From Christiangramia sabulilitoris (GTDB lineage: Bacteria; Bacteroidota; Bacteroidia; Flavobacteriales; Flavobacteriaceae): a stretch of 64,000 bases of DNA. Below are positions 33,142-41,936 of this stretch, in pieces; positions within the stretch are counted from its first letter, which is position 1; the number at the start of each line of letters is the position of its first letter. Location of the stretch: positions 806,001-870,000 of the forward strand of contig NZ_VHSF01000001.1 of NCBI RefSeq assembly GCF_007050985.1. The letters are read 5' to 3'. Below the pieces are notes generated by a model. The model ran no database searches. It saw nothing but the letters and a program-made list of their open reading frames with translations, and had not been told where the DNA came from. The position numbers and the translations under genes are program-made.

Positions 33142-34536
33142 TTAATAACCAGGATTTTGAACCATCAGGGGATTGGCATTCATTTCAAAAAGTGGAATCG
33201 GCAATGTGAAACGCCTATCTGAACTTGAAATTTCACAAGCATTATCAAGATTACCACAATCTGCCTGAGATCTCACTAGATCTCTGTTCAATCTCTTAAG
33301 ATCTAAATATCTGTGACCTTCAAAAGCTAGCTCAATACGTCTTTCTTCAAGAAGGAAATCTAAACCTCCATTTAAAGTACTATAGTCTGGAGCAGCAGTA
33401 TCCATTCCGAATCTTGCATCTCTAAGTGTTTTTAGAGTAGCTTTTGATTCTTCAAGCATAGAACCTCTCATTTCAGCTTCAGCCTTTATAAGATACATTT
33501 CAGAAACTCTGAAAACTTTGATATCTGCAAGAAACTCTACAGCTGTTCCAGGATACTTGTTGATCAAGTGAAGGTTAGCAGCAGGGTCACTATCGTCAGC
33601 ATTTAAAAGTACACCATAACGAACATCATCTGTATCAAGCTCGTTGAAAAGGCTATTAGACATTTCGATGAATGGACCTCCACCAGAGAAGTGCCAGATG
33701 AAACCTGGTCTTGCATCTCCTAATACTCTTGCTGCTTCGAAAATTACTTCGGTATCATCAAGATCAAGATACATATCAACATATTCAGCCTGATCTGCTA
33801 ATGGGTACTTATTAATAAGTGTTTCAGCAAATCCTTTAGCCTGAGCATACTCTCCTGCAAATAATGCCATTCTTGCTCTAAGAGCAGTAATGAAATCTGG
33901 AGTAACATACTTTACGTCGTTAGAACCAGAATCCAATAATGAACTAGCCATATCAAGATCTGAATTCATTAGAGCGTAAACTTCAGAAACAGTGTTTCTC
34001 GGAAGGTTTTCTACTGTTACAACAGTTTCTACAGCCGGCACACTTAAACCAGAAGGATCCTGGTAATCTGGAGTGTAATACTGGAATAATTCGAAGTGAG
34101 CGAATGCTCTAAGAGCATAAGCCTGTCCAAGGATATTGTCTACTTCGTCTTCACGTCCTTCAGGAATTTCGATCTGCTCTGCAGCTTCCATGATACGGTT
34201 CACCTTGTTTATCATTGAGTATCTGGAAATCCAGATTCCTCCAGCTACACCTGTAGTTGGATCAAGTACTAAACGATGTAAAGTCAACTGCTGTCCTCCA
34301 TTGTCTACCCCTACCTTGGTATTATCTGTAAAGATAGAGTTTAGAAGGATCGTATTATTGTCATAATTAGCATAAGCCGAATTAAGGGCGTTCTGCAAAT
34401 CTTCAACACTCTGAAAAGCCGTAGCGGCAATTAGAGAAGAGTTTGGTTGGATATCCAGGTTATCTTCACACGATTGAGTCCCAAATAAGGTCGCGATCGC
34501 CAGGCATCCAATTAAAAATTTATTTTTCATTTTCAT
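33142..34536 (-). CDS. RagB/SusD family nutrient-binding lipoprotein
   Basis: The protein has 464 residues. The signal MKMKNKFLIGCLAIATLFGTQSC places the lipidated Cys near residue 23. Family marks are DNLDIQPNSSLIAATAFQSVEDLQNALNS minus its ends at the N-terminus, the helical TPR-like core (ILGQAYALRAFAHFELFQYY) and the C-terminal LLEERRIELAFEGHRYLDLKR segment. SusD proteins cap the SusC channel and bind the nutrient. The length is on the short side for the family, which often goes with smaller ligands. It starts 4 bp after susC. Confidence 0.94.
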   Translation of the reverse strand: MKMKNKFLIGCLAIATLFGTQSCEDNLDIQPNSSLIAATAFQSVEDLQNALNSAYANYDNNTILLNSIFTDNTKVGVDNGGQQLTLHRLVLDPTTGVAGGIWISRYSMINKVNRIMEAAEQIEIPEGREDEVDNILGQAYALRAFAHFELFQYYTPDYQDPSGLSVPAVETVVTVENLPRNTVSEVYALMNSDLDMASSLLDSGSNDVKYVTPDFITALRARMALFAGEYAQAKGFAETLINKYPLADQAEYVDMYLDLDDTEVIFEAARVLGDARPGFIWHFSGGGPFIEMSNSLFNELDTDDVRYGVLLNADDSDPAANLHLINKYPGTAVEFLADIKVFRVSEMYLIKAEAEMRGSMLEESKATLKTLRDARFGMDTAAPDYSTLNGGLDFLLEERRIELAFEGHRYLDLKRLNRDLVRSQADCGNLDNACEISSSDRRFTLPIPLFEMNANPLMVQNPGY

Positions 34537-34540
34537 TATT

Positions 34541-37500
34541 TTATAATTTAACGTCTACACCGAAGGTTACGATTCTTGAGTTTGGATATGTAAAGAAGTC
34601 ATTGGTTGCAAACGGATCAAATTCCGGATCAAAACCTCTCCACTCTGTCCAGGTAAACAAGTTCTCACCCTGCACATAAATTCTTACTGACTCTAATGGA
34701 GTTCTATCCATAATCTTGTCTCCTAACTGGTATCCTAAAGATATATTTTTCAATCTTAAATAAGAAGCATCTTCTAAATAACGATCTGTTAAAAGATTAC
34801 GTGTAGATCCTGAACTTAAAGAAGGGATTGCTGTAATATCTCCCGGCTCTCTCCATGCATCTAAAAGATTCTGAGTTACATTGGCGATACCAATAAGACC
34901 CGGATCTTCAGCTACACCTAAAGTACCATTATATCTGTATACATCCGCTGCGAACGAGAATAAAGCGTCAAGGCTGAATCCTTTGTAGTTCATAGAGGTA
35001 TTAAAACCACCCTGGTAAGTAGGAATAGAAGATTTCCCGGTAAACACTCTGTTATCCAGTGAATATTCTTCAGTAATGTTTCCATCTCTGTCAAGGTAAA
35101 GTGGTCTACCGTTAGCAGGATTTACTCCAGCCCATCTTACAGCATAGTAAGTATTAAAAGCTTCACCAACTGCCTCTACCGCACGCTGACTACCATCAAG
35201 GATAACCTCTCCGTACTGGTTAGCTTCTGTTCCAGGTAAATCTGTAATCTCATTCTGGTTGTAAGAACCGTTAGCTCCAACAGACCAGTAGAAATCACCT
35301 GAATCTACAAGGTTGTAAGTAAACTGAGCTTCAATACCTTTATTCTCTAAAGTACCAAGGTTATCAGAGATAGAAGTAAATCCACCAGATAGAGAAGTGT
35401 TTGGTCTACCGATGAAAAGATCTGTAGTTTCGTTTCTATAAACGTCCAAAGATCCAGTCAGGTTATTGTTGAAAAGTGCGAAATCAATACCGATGTTCGC
35501 TTTAGAAGTTTCCTCCCATTTAAGGTTAGGGTTTCCAATTAAAGAAGGAGCAAGACCAACAGAACCGTTATATCCACCACCTGTATTAAATAAGTCAAAT
35601 GGAATAACCAATCCTGAGTAGTAACCTGAAGCAACACGATCGTTACCAGTAGTACCGTAAGATCCTCTAAGTTTAAGGTCATTTACAAAATTAGATCCAT
35701 CAAGTATACTTTTGGTAAGGTTGTAAAACGCACCCACTGCCCAGAAAGTACCCCATCTGTTATCTTCATTAAATCTGGAAGAAGCATCTCTTCTTACAGT
35801 TACATCAAAACCAGCGATTCTATCATAATCGTAAGTCGCTTTCCCAAAATATGAGAACTGACCTACATTTTGCTTATAAGAACCTAGAGATGGGATGTAG
35901 AAATAATCATCAACACCATCCTCATTAGGATCCTCTGTAGTAGTACCAGCAACAAAACCAGCACCAACACCTTCAAGACCAGGAACTAAACCTGTCTGGT
36001 TGTAAGAAAATCCAGAAGCTTCAGCATAGATAAATTCAGAAACTCCTAATACAGATACATTATGCACTTCAGCAAAAGTATCATCATAGCTTAACTGAAC
36101 ACTAGAGTTCATTCTAGTATCTCTGTTTAAAGCCTCAAACTGGAATCCCTGGAATTCAGCATTCGGATCATTTGCGTGGCTACCTCTAATACTACTATTT
36201 GGCTGTAAGAATTTCACAGTCTCTTCCTGGAAATCCACACCAAAGTTAATTCCGGCAGAAATCTTAGAAGTGAAATCATAGTTAGCATTTAATCCACCAA
36301 TCGCTCTAATTTCAGTTTCCTTATTCGTATCGAATTCAGCAACGTTAAGTGCGATATATGGAGTGTTAAGGAATCCATCAGCATCAGAAAATGCCGGGTT
36401 ACCAATTCTATTTAAAGAACCATCTTCATTATAAGGAGATAAGTAAGGCTTACCTACGAAAGGAACGATAAACGGGTTATCCAATGCTCCACTACCACCT
36501 GTACCAGTTCCAATACCACCAGCGATATCAGATCTACTAAATCCAACAGACACGTTAGTGGCTAGATTAAACTTATCTGTTCTATAAGTAAGGTTGTTAC
36601 GAACGTTCATTCTCTGAAGCTTTGATCTTAAAGCCAAACCTTCCTGCTCTAAATACCCTAATGAGGTAAAAGCGCTTACTTTTTCAGAACCAGCTGAGAA
36701 AGAAAGGTCATGAGAAGTTGTATTACCAACTTTCAATAAAACATCTGTCCAGTCTGTATTTGTAGTCACCTGGCTAATTTGCTCATCTGTTAAAGCTCCA
36801 CCATCGGCGTTTCCAAGGAAACCTCTTACATAAGCGTTACCACCACCTGCTCCAGGTCCGGATCCAGCTTCTCTTTCTAAACGAAGTAATTGTTGAGAAC
36901 TAGTCAACTCGAAATTAGGATCTGGCTTAAATGTAAATCCAGTTCTACCAGAATAACGAATTTGAAGTTTCTCATTTACTTTACCTCTTTTAGTAGTTAC
37001 CAAGATAACACCACCTGTTGCACGGTTACCATAAATAGCGGTAGCAGATGCATCCTTAAGAATGGAAACAGATTCAATATCATTCTGGTTGATAGATCTA
37101 AAGTTATCCTCATCTACAGGAACACCATCAATCACAAATAAAGGCTCAACATTACCATTAATAGAGTTAATACCTCTTAATAATATGGTACTGTTCCCTC
37201 CAGGCTGACCGTTACCAGTAGAAATATTCAAACCTGGCGCACGAGACTGAAGTGCCTGAGCGAAAGATGCTGTTGGACGAGATTCAATCTCTTCAGCACT
37301 AACTGTTGAAACAGAAGAAGTAATCGTCTCCCTGTTAGCTGTACCATAAGCTACTACTACTACTTCTTCCAAAGCACCAGCGTCAACTTCTAAATTCACA
37401 TCAATTCTACTTGATGCACCTACAGTAATTTCCTGTAATCTAAAGCCAACATAACTAAATACCAATACTTCACCTTCAGCTATTGAGATAGAGTAATTAC

Positions 37501-37675
37501 CATCAAAGTCTGTTTGAGTACCATTATTGGTGTTTTTTTCAATTACGTTTACACCTGGCATCGGCAGACCATCTTCATCTACCACCGTACCAGTTACGGT
37601 TTTTTCCTGTGCAAAACCAATTTGCACTACTAACACCAGTAAAAGTGTCAGCAATCCTTGTAATCTTTTTTTCAT
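34541..37675 (-). CDS. SusC/RagA family TonB-linked outer-membrane protein
   Basis: The protein has 1044 residues. A signal peptide ending in GFAQ is followed by a carboxypeptidase-regulatory-like domain (TVTGTVVDEDGLPMPGVNVI near 28-47), then the SusC signature VVVAYGTANRETITSSVSTV and the TonB plug (RAPGLNISTGNGQPGGNSTI, SVSILKDASATAIYGNRATG). A large barrel completes it, ending FGVDVKL. With SusD it forms a TonB-driven uptake complex. No glycoside hydrolase, sulfatase or sigma/anti-sigma pair lies nearby, so the nutrient is not identified. Confidence 0.96.
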   Translation of the reverse strand: MKKRLQGLLTLLLVLVVQIGFAQEKTVTGTVVDEDGLPMPGVNVIEKNTNNGTQTDFDGNYSISIAEGEVLVFSYVGFRLQEITVGASSRIDVNLEVDAGALEEVVVVAYGTANRETITSSVSTVSAEEIESRPTASFAQALQSRAPGLNISTGNGQPGGNSTILLRGINSINGNVEPLFVIDGVPVDEDNFRSINQNDIESVSILKDASATAIYGNRATGGVILVTTKRGKVNEKLQIRYSGRTGFTFKPDPNFELTSSQQLLRLEREAGSGPGAGGGNAYVRGFLGNADGGALTDEQISQVTTNTDWTDVLLKVGNTTSHDLSFSAGSEKVSAFTSLGYLEQEGLALRSKLQRMNVRNNLTYRTDKFNLATNVSVGFSRSDIAGGIGTGTGGSGALDNPFIVPFVGKPYLSPYNEDGSLNRIGNPAFSDADGFLNTPYIALNVAEFDTNKETEIRAIGGLNANYDFTSKISAGINFGVDFQEETVKFLQPNSSIRGSHANDPNAEFQGFQFEALNRDTRMNSSVQLSYDDTFAEVHNVSVLGVSEFIYAEASGFSYNQTGLVPGLEGVGAGFVAGTTTEDPNEDGVDDYFYIPSLGSYKQNVGQFSYFGKATYDYDRIAGFDVTVRRDASSRFNEDNRWGTFWAVGAFYNLTKSILDGSNFVNDLKLRGSYGTTGNDRVASGYYSGLVIPFDLFNTGGGYNGSVGLAPSLIGNPNLKWEETSKANIGIDFALFNNNLTGSLDVYRNETTDLFIGRPNTSLSGGFTSISDNLGTLENKGIEAQFTYNLVDSGDFYWSVGANGSYNQNEITDLPGTEANQYGEVILDGSQRAVEAVGEAFNTYYAVRWAGVNPANGRPLYLDRDGNITEEYSLDNRVFTGKSSIPTYQGGFNTSMNYKGFSLDALFSFAADVYRYNGTLGVAEDPGLIGIANVTQNLLDAWREPGDITAIPSLSSGSTRNLLTDRYLEDASYLRLKNISLGYQLGDKIMDRTPLESVRIYVQGENLFTWTEWRGFDPEFDPFATNDFFTYPNSRIVTFGVDVKL

Positions 37676-37846
37676 TATTTCGTTAAATTTGAATTAGCCA
37701 GCGCCAAAAATCACAATAAAATCTTAATTATCCAAACTCTATTTAACTTTAAACCAATAATAAGTTAACAGGATTGACATTATTTCTGAATTTTAACTAT
37801 TGTTAACCTATTATTTCTAAGCATAATTAATTTAATTGCCCCAGAC

Positions 37847-38443
37847 ATGTTAAAACACTTTAACAGCAAGATTATCATTTCGGGTACAGATGAAGCCGGA
37901 AGAGGTTGCCTGGCGGGACCTGTCACTGCCGCCGCCGTGATCTTACCCAAAAATTTCAGGAATAAAATTTTGAATGATTCTAAAGTACTAAGTCTCAAAA
38001 AAAGAAATCTTCTGCGATCCTACATCGAGGATAACGCCGTCGCCTATGGAATCGCCCATATTTATATGGAAGAAATAGATAAAATAAATATATTGAATGC
38101 TTCAATTCTGGCAATGCACAGGGCTTTGGACAACATGAACCATCCTGCAGACCAGATTATTGTTGATGGTAACAGATTTAAAAATTATAAGCAAATCCCC
38201 CATGAGTGTATAATCAAAGGTGATGGAAAATTTTTGAGTATTGCAGCTGCATCAATACTTGCCAAGACAGGGCGGGATGAATATATGCAGCAGATACATG
38301 AAGAATACCCAATGTATAACTGGCAAAAAAATAAAGGTTATCCTACAAAAGAGCATAGAGCAGCAATTGAAAAATACGGAATAACCAAATATCACCGTAA
38401 AAGTTTCAAACTCCTGCCAGATCAATTGAAGATTGAATTCTAA
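37847..38443 (+). CDS. rnhB: ribonuclease HII
   Basis: The protein has 198 residues. RNase HII removes ribonucleotides and RNA primers from DNA-RNA duplexes. The acidic active site is seen in [19 protein letters not shown] (Asp-Glu near 14-15), DGNRF near residue 105, and [21 protein letters not shown]. The C-terminus [16 protein letters not shown] is also typical. It is divergent from susC. The 799-residue lipoprotein gene follows 33 bp downstream. Confidence 0.96.
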   Translation: MLKHFNSKIIISGTDEAGRGCLAGPVTAAAVILPKNFRNKILNDSKVLSLKKRNLLRSYIEDNAVAYGIAHIYMEEIDKINILNASILAMHRALDNMNHPADQIIVDGNRFKNYKQIPHECIIKGDGKFLSIAAASILAKTGRDEYMQQIHEEYPMYNWQKNKGYPTKEHRAAIEKYGITKYHRKSFKLLPDQLKIEF

Positions 38444-38456
38444 GTTTCTATTTTTG
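38426..38456 (+). promoter_or_regulatory. candidate promoter inside the rnhB 3' end
   Basis: TTG at 38426-38428, a 20-nt spacer, then TATTTTTG at 38449-38456. It would give the following lipoprotein gene its own transcript with a leader of about 16 nt. Confidence 0.45.
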
Positions 38457-38476
38457 CCTAAATCTGAAGCCTACAA

Positions 38477-40876
38477 ATGAAAAGATTATTCTTGGCCTTT
38501 CTGGCTATTTCCATTATATCCTGCTCAAATCAAACTTCAAAAAATTTACGGGTTGAAGATAAGATCCCTGCAAACTCTGAATTGGTATTGATCACTCCAG
38601 ATTTGGAAAAATTCATTGGTGACCTGGAAAGCAATGAATTCATAAACAAGAGCGATTTTGAATTAAAACGGAAAATCAGGAAACAATTTGATCACCTTCA
38701 GTATTTCAACTTTACCAGAGAAACGGTGATTGCCTTTTCTGAAATTGCTTCTGATACCCCGGTGTACACCTTGATTACAGAAAAAGACTCCGGTTATATC
38801 TCCCTGGATTCGGTTAATGACAAAATCGTTGAAACAGTCAAGGAAAATAATATTGAATATCAACGCATTGGCCTGAATAACAGCAGGATCTTCCTTTATG
38901 AAACCGAAAACCTTGTCGTTATAAGTAATTCTAAAAAGAGAATTCTCGATTTCGATGATCAGGAAAAAACACTGAAATCTCCTGCATTCGGTAAGGCACT
39001 GGCTGCATCAGACGCTAATAAAACTTCCATCTTTCTAAACCATGGTAAAATGCCCGATGCGATCCTGAATACTTTTAAGGATCTCAGCTTCCCCGGCATA
39101 AAGAATTTTGCTGAATGGAGCGCTCTTGACCTGGATATTTCTCAATCTGCAGTGAGACTGAATGGAATAAGTATTCCCGGTGAGGCAAAAAATTACATCG
39201 AAAAGATATGGGGATTAAAACCCCAAACATCTGAAATTGGTAAAATTTGCCCTACTGACTTTATTAGCCTTATTACGATAAGCTCCCCTAACTTTAAAGA
39301 ATTCTATAAAGACTCCATAGCACCAGACTATCCTGAAATATTAGACGATACAAGAGAGGTAGCAGCAATAACTATAAAAGATGGTAGTTTTATTATTCTC
39401 AACGTTAATGAGATCGAAGCGGCGAAGGAAGCACTAGCCGGACTTGGAGAGAAAACAGAAGATTTTCGAGGCACTCCCATCATTGAACTTTACGAAGAAA
39501 TTAAATTTAAGAACCTTTTCAAAGATCTTATAAGCCTTGAAAATGCTCAATATTATAGTATCGAGGACCAATTCGTGATCTTCTCCAACAATGCTGAGAA
39601 TTTAAAAAATATAATTAGCGCCTATCAAAATTCAGACGTTTTGGCGAACCGGGATTATTTCAAAGATCTAATGAATTCTCTTTCATCAGAATCTAATTTA
39701 CTTCTAATCGCCAATGGAACTAATTTTAAAACCTCCGGTAGTTCCAACTTGAAATTGAATAAGAATAGCCTGGCGGCTTTTCAGGTTATTACAGAGAATG
39801 ATTTTGCGCATTTACACGGGATCTTTTCAAATTCCAGAGAAAATTCTATTAGCAAGGGGGTTGAACAAAGTATCTCTATAAAAGTTGACGCTTCAATCAC
39901 TTCAACCCCGTATTTTTTTAAAAATCACAGGAGTGATCAACTGGATATTGCCGTACAGGATGAAAACAACGATTTGTACCTAATATCCAATAAAGGCAAT
40001 GTTTTCTGGAAGCGGAACCTTGACAGCCAGATCACCAGCGAGATCTTCCAGGTGGATCTTTTTAAAAACGGTAACCAGCAACTGGCATTTTCCACTGGCT
40101 ATCAAATGGAGGTACTGGACAGGAATGGCAAAAAGGTAAAAGGCTATCCTATAAAGTTCAACCAGCCTCTAACCCAGCCTTTAGCCGTTTTTGATTATGA
40201 CAATAACCGCACTTACCGTTTTGTACTTACTCAAAACAATAAAGTATTCATGGTGGGACCAAAAGGCAGAGCTATAAAAGGTTTTGATTTTGATAAGGCC
40301 GGAAGTAAAATCATACAACCACCAAAACACATTAGGTTAGGAACTAAAGATTATATTATAATTGCCGAGGAGTCTGGCAAATTAAATATTCTGAGCAGGC
40401 AAGGCAAAATAAGAGTACCGGTGAAGGAAAAGCTCAATTTCTCAGAAAATGGATGGTTTGGATATCAAAATAGCTTTATTTCGACCAATTCTGAACACGA
40501 TCTGGTGAAAATTTCTCAAAATGGAAGAATCAGCACTTCAGATCTTAATCTCGCCGAAAACCACAGGATCACTGCCAGCAGGAATGACCTGATCTATCTT
40601 AGCGAAAATGAATTAAATATTAATTCAGAAAGTACAGACCTGGACTTCGGACTATACACAGACCCTCAATTATTCACGTTAAGGGATAGAACCTTAATTG
40701 CCATTACCGATACTCAAACCCAGAAGGTATATGTATTCAACGATAAGGCAGAGCTTTTGGAAGGCTTTCCGGTTTATGGGACTTCAAAGGTAGATATCGC
40801 CAATGCAGATCTTGATTCTAAATTAGAGCTGGTGGTTAGAGGAGAAGAAAATGAGCTTCTTATATACAAATTCTAA
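38477..40876 (+). CDS. large lipoprotein with a likely beta-propeller C-terminal half
   Basis: The protein has 799 residues. The signal MKRLFLAFLAISIISC gives a lipidated Cys at 16. The first half (to about 460) resembles DUF3352-like substrate-free domains: alternating helix and strand, with PANSELVLITPDLEKFIGDL and repeats of FxxFxD type. The second half contains repeated blade-like segments: DQLDIAVQDENNDLYLISNK, GNVFWKRNLDSQI, QLAFSTGYQMEVLDRNGKKV, KGFDFDKAGS, and VDIANADLDSKLELVVRGEE. Blades of the form 'exterior value - internal label' suggest a propeller that binds a partner. I do not recognise a function. It is on the same strand as rnhB, with its own likely promoter. Confidence 0.7.
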   Translation: MKRLFLAFLAISIISCSNQTSKNLRVEDKIPANSELVLITPDLEKFIGDLESNEFINKSDFELKRKIRKQFDHLQYFNFTRETVIAFSEIASDTPVYTLITEKDSGYISLDSVNDKIVETVKENNIEYQRIGLNNSRIFLYETENLVVISNSKKRILDFDDQEKTLKSPAFGKALAASDANKTSIFLNHGKMPDAILNTFKDLSFPGIKNFAEWSALDLDISQSAVRLNGISIPGEAKNYIEKIWGLKPQTSEIGKICPTDFISLITISSPNFKEFYKDSIAPDYPEILDDTREVAAITIKDGSFIILNVNEIEAAKEALAGLGEKTEDFRGTPIIELYEEIKFKNLFKDLISLENAQYYSIEDQFVIFSNNAENLKNIISAYQNSDVLANRDYFKDLMNSLSSESNLLLIANGTNFKTSGSSNLKLNKNSLAAFQVITENDFAHLHGIFSNSRENSISKGVEQSISIKVDASITSTPYFFKNHRSDQLDIAVQDENNDLYLISNKGNVFWKRNLDSQITSEIFQVDLFKNGNQQLAFSTGYQMEVLDRNGKKVKGYPIKFNQPLTQPLAVFDYDNNRTYRFVLTQNNKVFMVGPKGRAIKGFDFDKAGSKIIQPPKHIRLGTKDYIIIAEESGKLNILSRQGKIRVPVKEKLNFSENGWFGYQNSFISTNSEHDLVKISQNGRISTSDLNLAENHRITASRNDLIYLSENELNINSESTDLDFGLYTDPQLFTLRDRTLIAITDTQTQKVYVFNDKAELLEGFPVYGTSKVDIANADLDSKLELVVRGEENELLIYKF

Positions 40877-41574
40877 TAAACGAATTCTGCTTTAAAGAGA
40901 TGAGCTAAGTGTTTGAGGATTTTTTCCTGCACCTCTTCCAAATTAACTTCTTTCCTTCCTAATTCTACATTTAAAGAGGTAACCGCTTTTCCTTTTATAC
41001 CACAGGGGATGATATTATCAAAATAACCTAGGTCTGCATTAACGTTAAGAGCAAAACCATGCATGGTCACCCACCTGCTGGCTCTAACCCCCATAGCGCA
41101 TATCTTACGGGCAAAAGGTGTTCCCACATCCAGCCAAACTCCTGTTTCGCCGGGACTCCTTTCGGTTTTTAAACCATATTCACCAAGCGTCAGAATAATG
41201 GCTTCCTCCAGGAAACGTAAATATTTATGAATATCTGTAAAGAAATTATCCAGGTCCAGGATAGGGTAACCCACTAACTGGCCGGGTCCATGATAGGTTA
41301 TATCCCCGCCCCTGTTTATTTTATAAAAGGTAGCATTCTTCGATTTCAATTCGGCTTCAGAAATAAGGAGATTTTTCGCATCTCCACTTTTTCCGAGCGT
41401 ATAAACATGAGGATGCTCTACAAAGAGCAGGTAATTCCTGGTAGGAATATCAAGTTCTTCCCTACGGTTTTTGATCTTAAGATCAAGAGTACTTTTAAAC
41501 AATTCCTCCTGGTAGTCCCAGGTTTCCTTGTAATCCTTAACTCCTAAATTCTGTACTTCAACTTTCTTATTCAT
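40873..41574 (-). CDS. lipB: octanoyltransferase LipB
   Basis: The protein has 233 residues. LipB moves octanoyl groups from acyl carrier protein to lipoate-dependent enzymes, the first step of lipoate synthesis. Family motifs are LFVEHPHVYTLGKSGDAKNLL, the RGGDITYHGPGQLVGYPILD segment with the substrate-binding His, and the catalytic Cys and Lys region KICAMGVRASRWVTMHGFALN. It lies 3 bp downstream of a tiny YqaE-type gene, and its stop overlaps the end of the convergent lipoprotein gene by 4 bp. Confidence 0.96.
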   Translation of the reverse strand: MNKKVEVQNLGVKDYKETWDYQEELFKSTLDLKIKNRREELDIPTRNYLLFVEHPHVYTLGKSGDAKNLLISEAELKSKNATFYKINRGGDITYHGPGQLVGYPILDLDNFFTDIHKYLRFLEEAIILTLGEYGLKTERSPGETGVWLDVGTPFARKICAMGVRASRWVTMHGFALNVNADLGYFDNIIPCGIKGKAVTSLNVELGRKEVNLEEVQEKILKHLAHLFKAEFVY

Positions 41575-41577
41575 AAC

Positions 41578-41736
41578 CTAAGATCTGGGATTATTTAATA
41601 TTATAAGTGCAGCGATCACCCCGGGAACCCAGCCCAACAGCGTAAGAATAAGAACTATCAATATAGAACCGCAGCCTTTATCATATACTGCCAATGGGGG
41701 AAATAGAACAGAGAGAATGACTCGCCAGAAACTCAT
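41578..41736 (-). CDS. YqaE/Pmp3 family membrane protein (52 residues)
   Basis: The start is ATG at 41736 and the stop TAG at 41578-41580. The protein is MSFWRVILSVLFPPLAVYDK, then GCGSILIVLILTLLGWVPGVIAA and a short LIILNNPRS tail. The pattern (FPPLAV near the start, G-C-G-S, then LGWVPGVIAA) is the Pmp3/YqaE signature: two membrane helices and a small hydrophobic protein linked to membrane potential and salt or cold stress in other organisms. It is co-oriented with lipB and ends 3 bp before its start. Confidence 0.88.
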   Translation of the reverse strand: MSFWRVILSVLFPPLAVYDKGCGSILIVLILTLLGWVPGVIAALIILNNPRS

Positions 41737-41788
41737 TTAAGCAAATTTTCAGGCAAAGATAGAATTAATATTTCGGCTTTTAATTGCG

Positions 41789-41819
41789 TTGTGTGGCAGG
41801 CTGATAGTCACTATATTTG
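41789..41819 (+). promoter_or_regulatory. candidate lysS promoter
   Basis: TTG at 41789-41791, a 20-nt spacer and TATATTTG at 41812-41819, followed by CAACCG. The same TATATTTGCA form is used by the rRNA promoters. It would give a leader of about 110 nt before the lysS ATG. Confidence 0.5.
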
Positions 41820-41936
41820 CAACCGCATTTTTGTTGGATACTCTCAAAACATTCCCGGAAAAAGAGAGATTATCTGGTCTTGGAAATTTATAAAGACAAA
41901 CTTAGGCGTAGGGAATCAGCAAGAAAAAAAAGTTAT

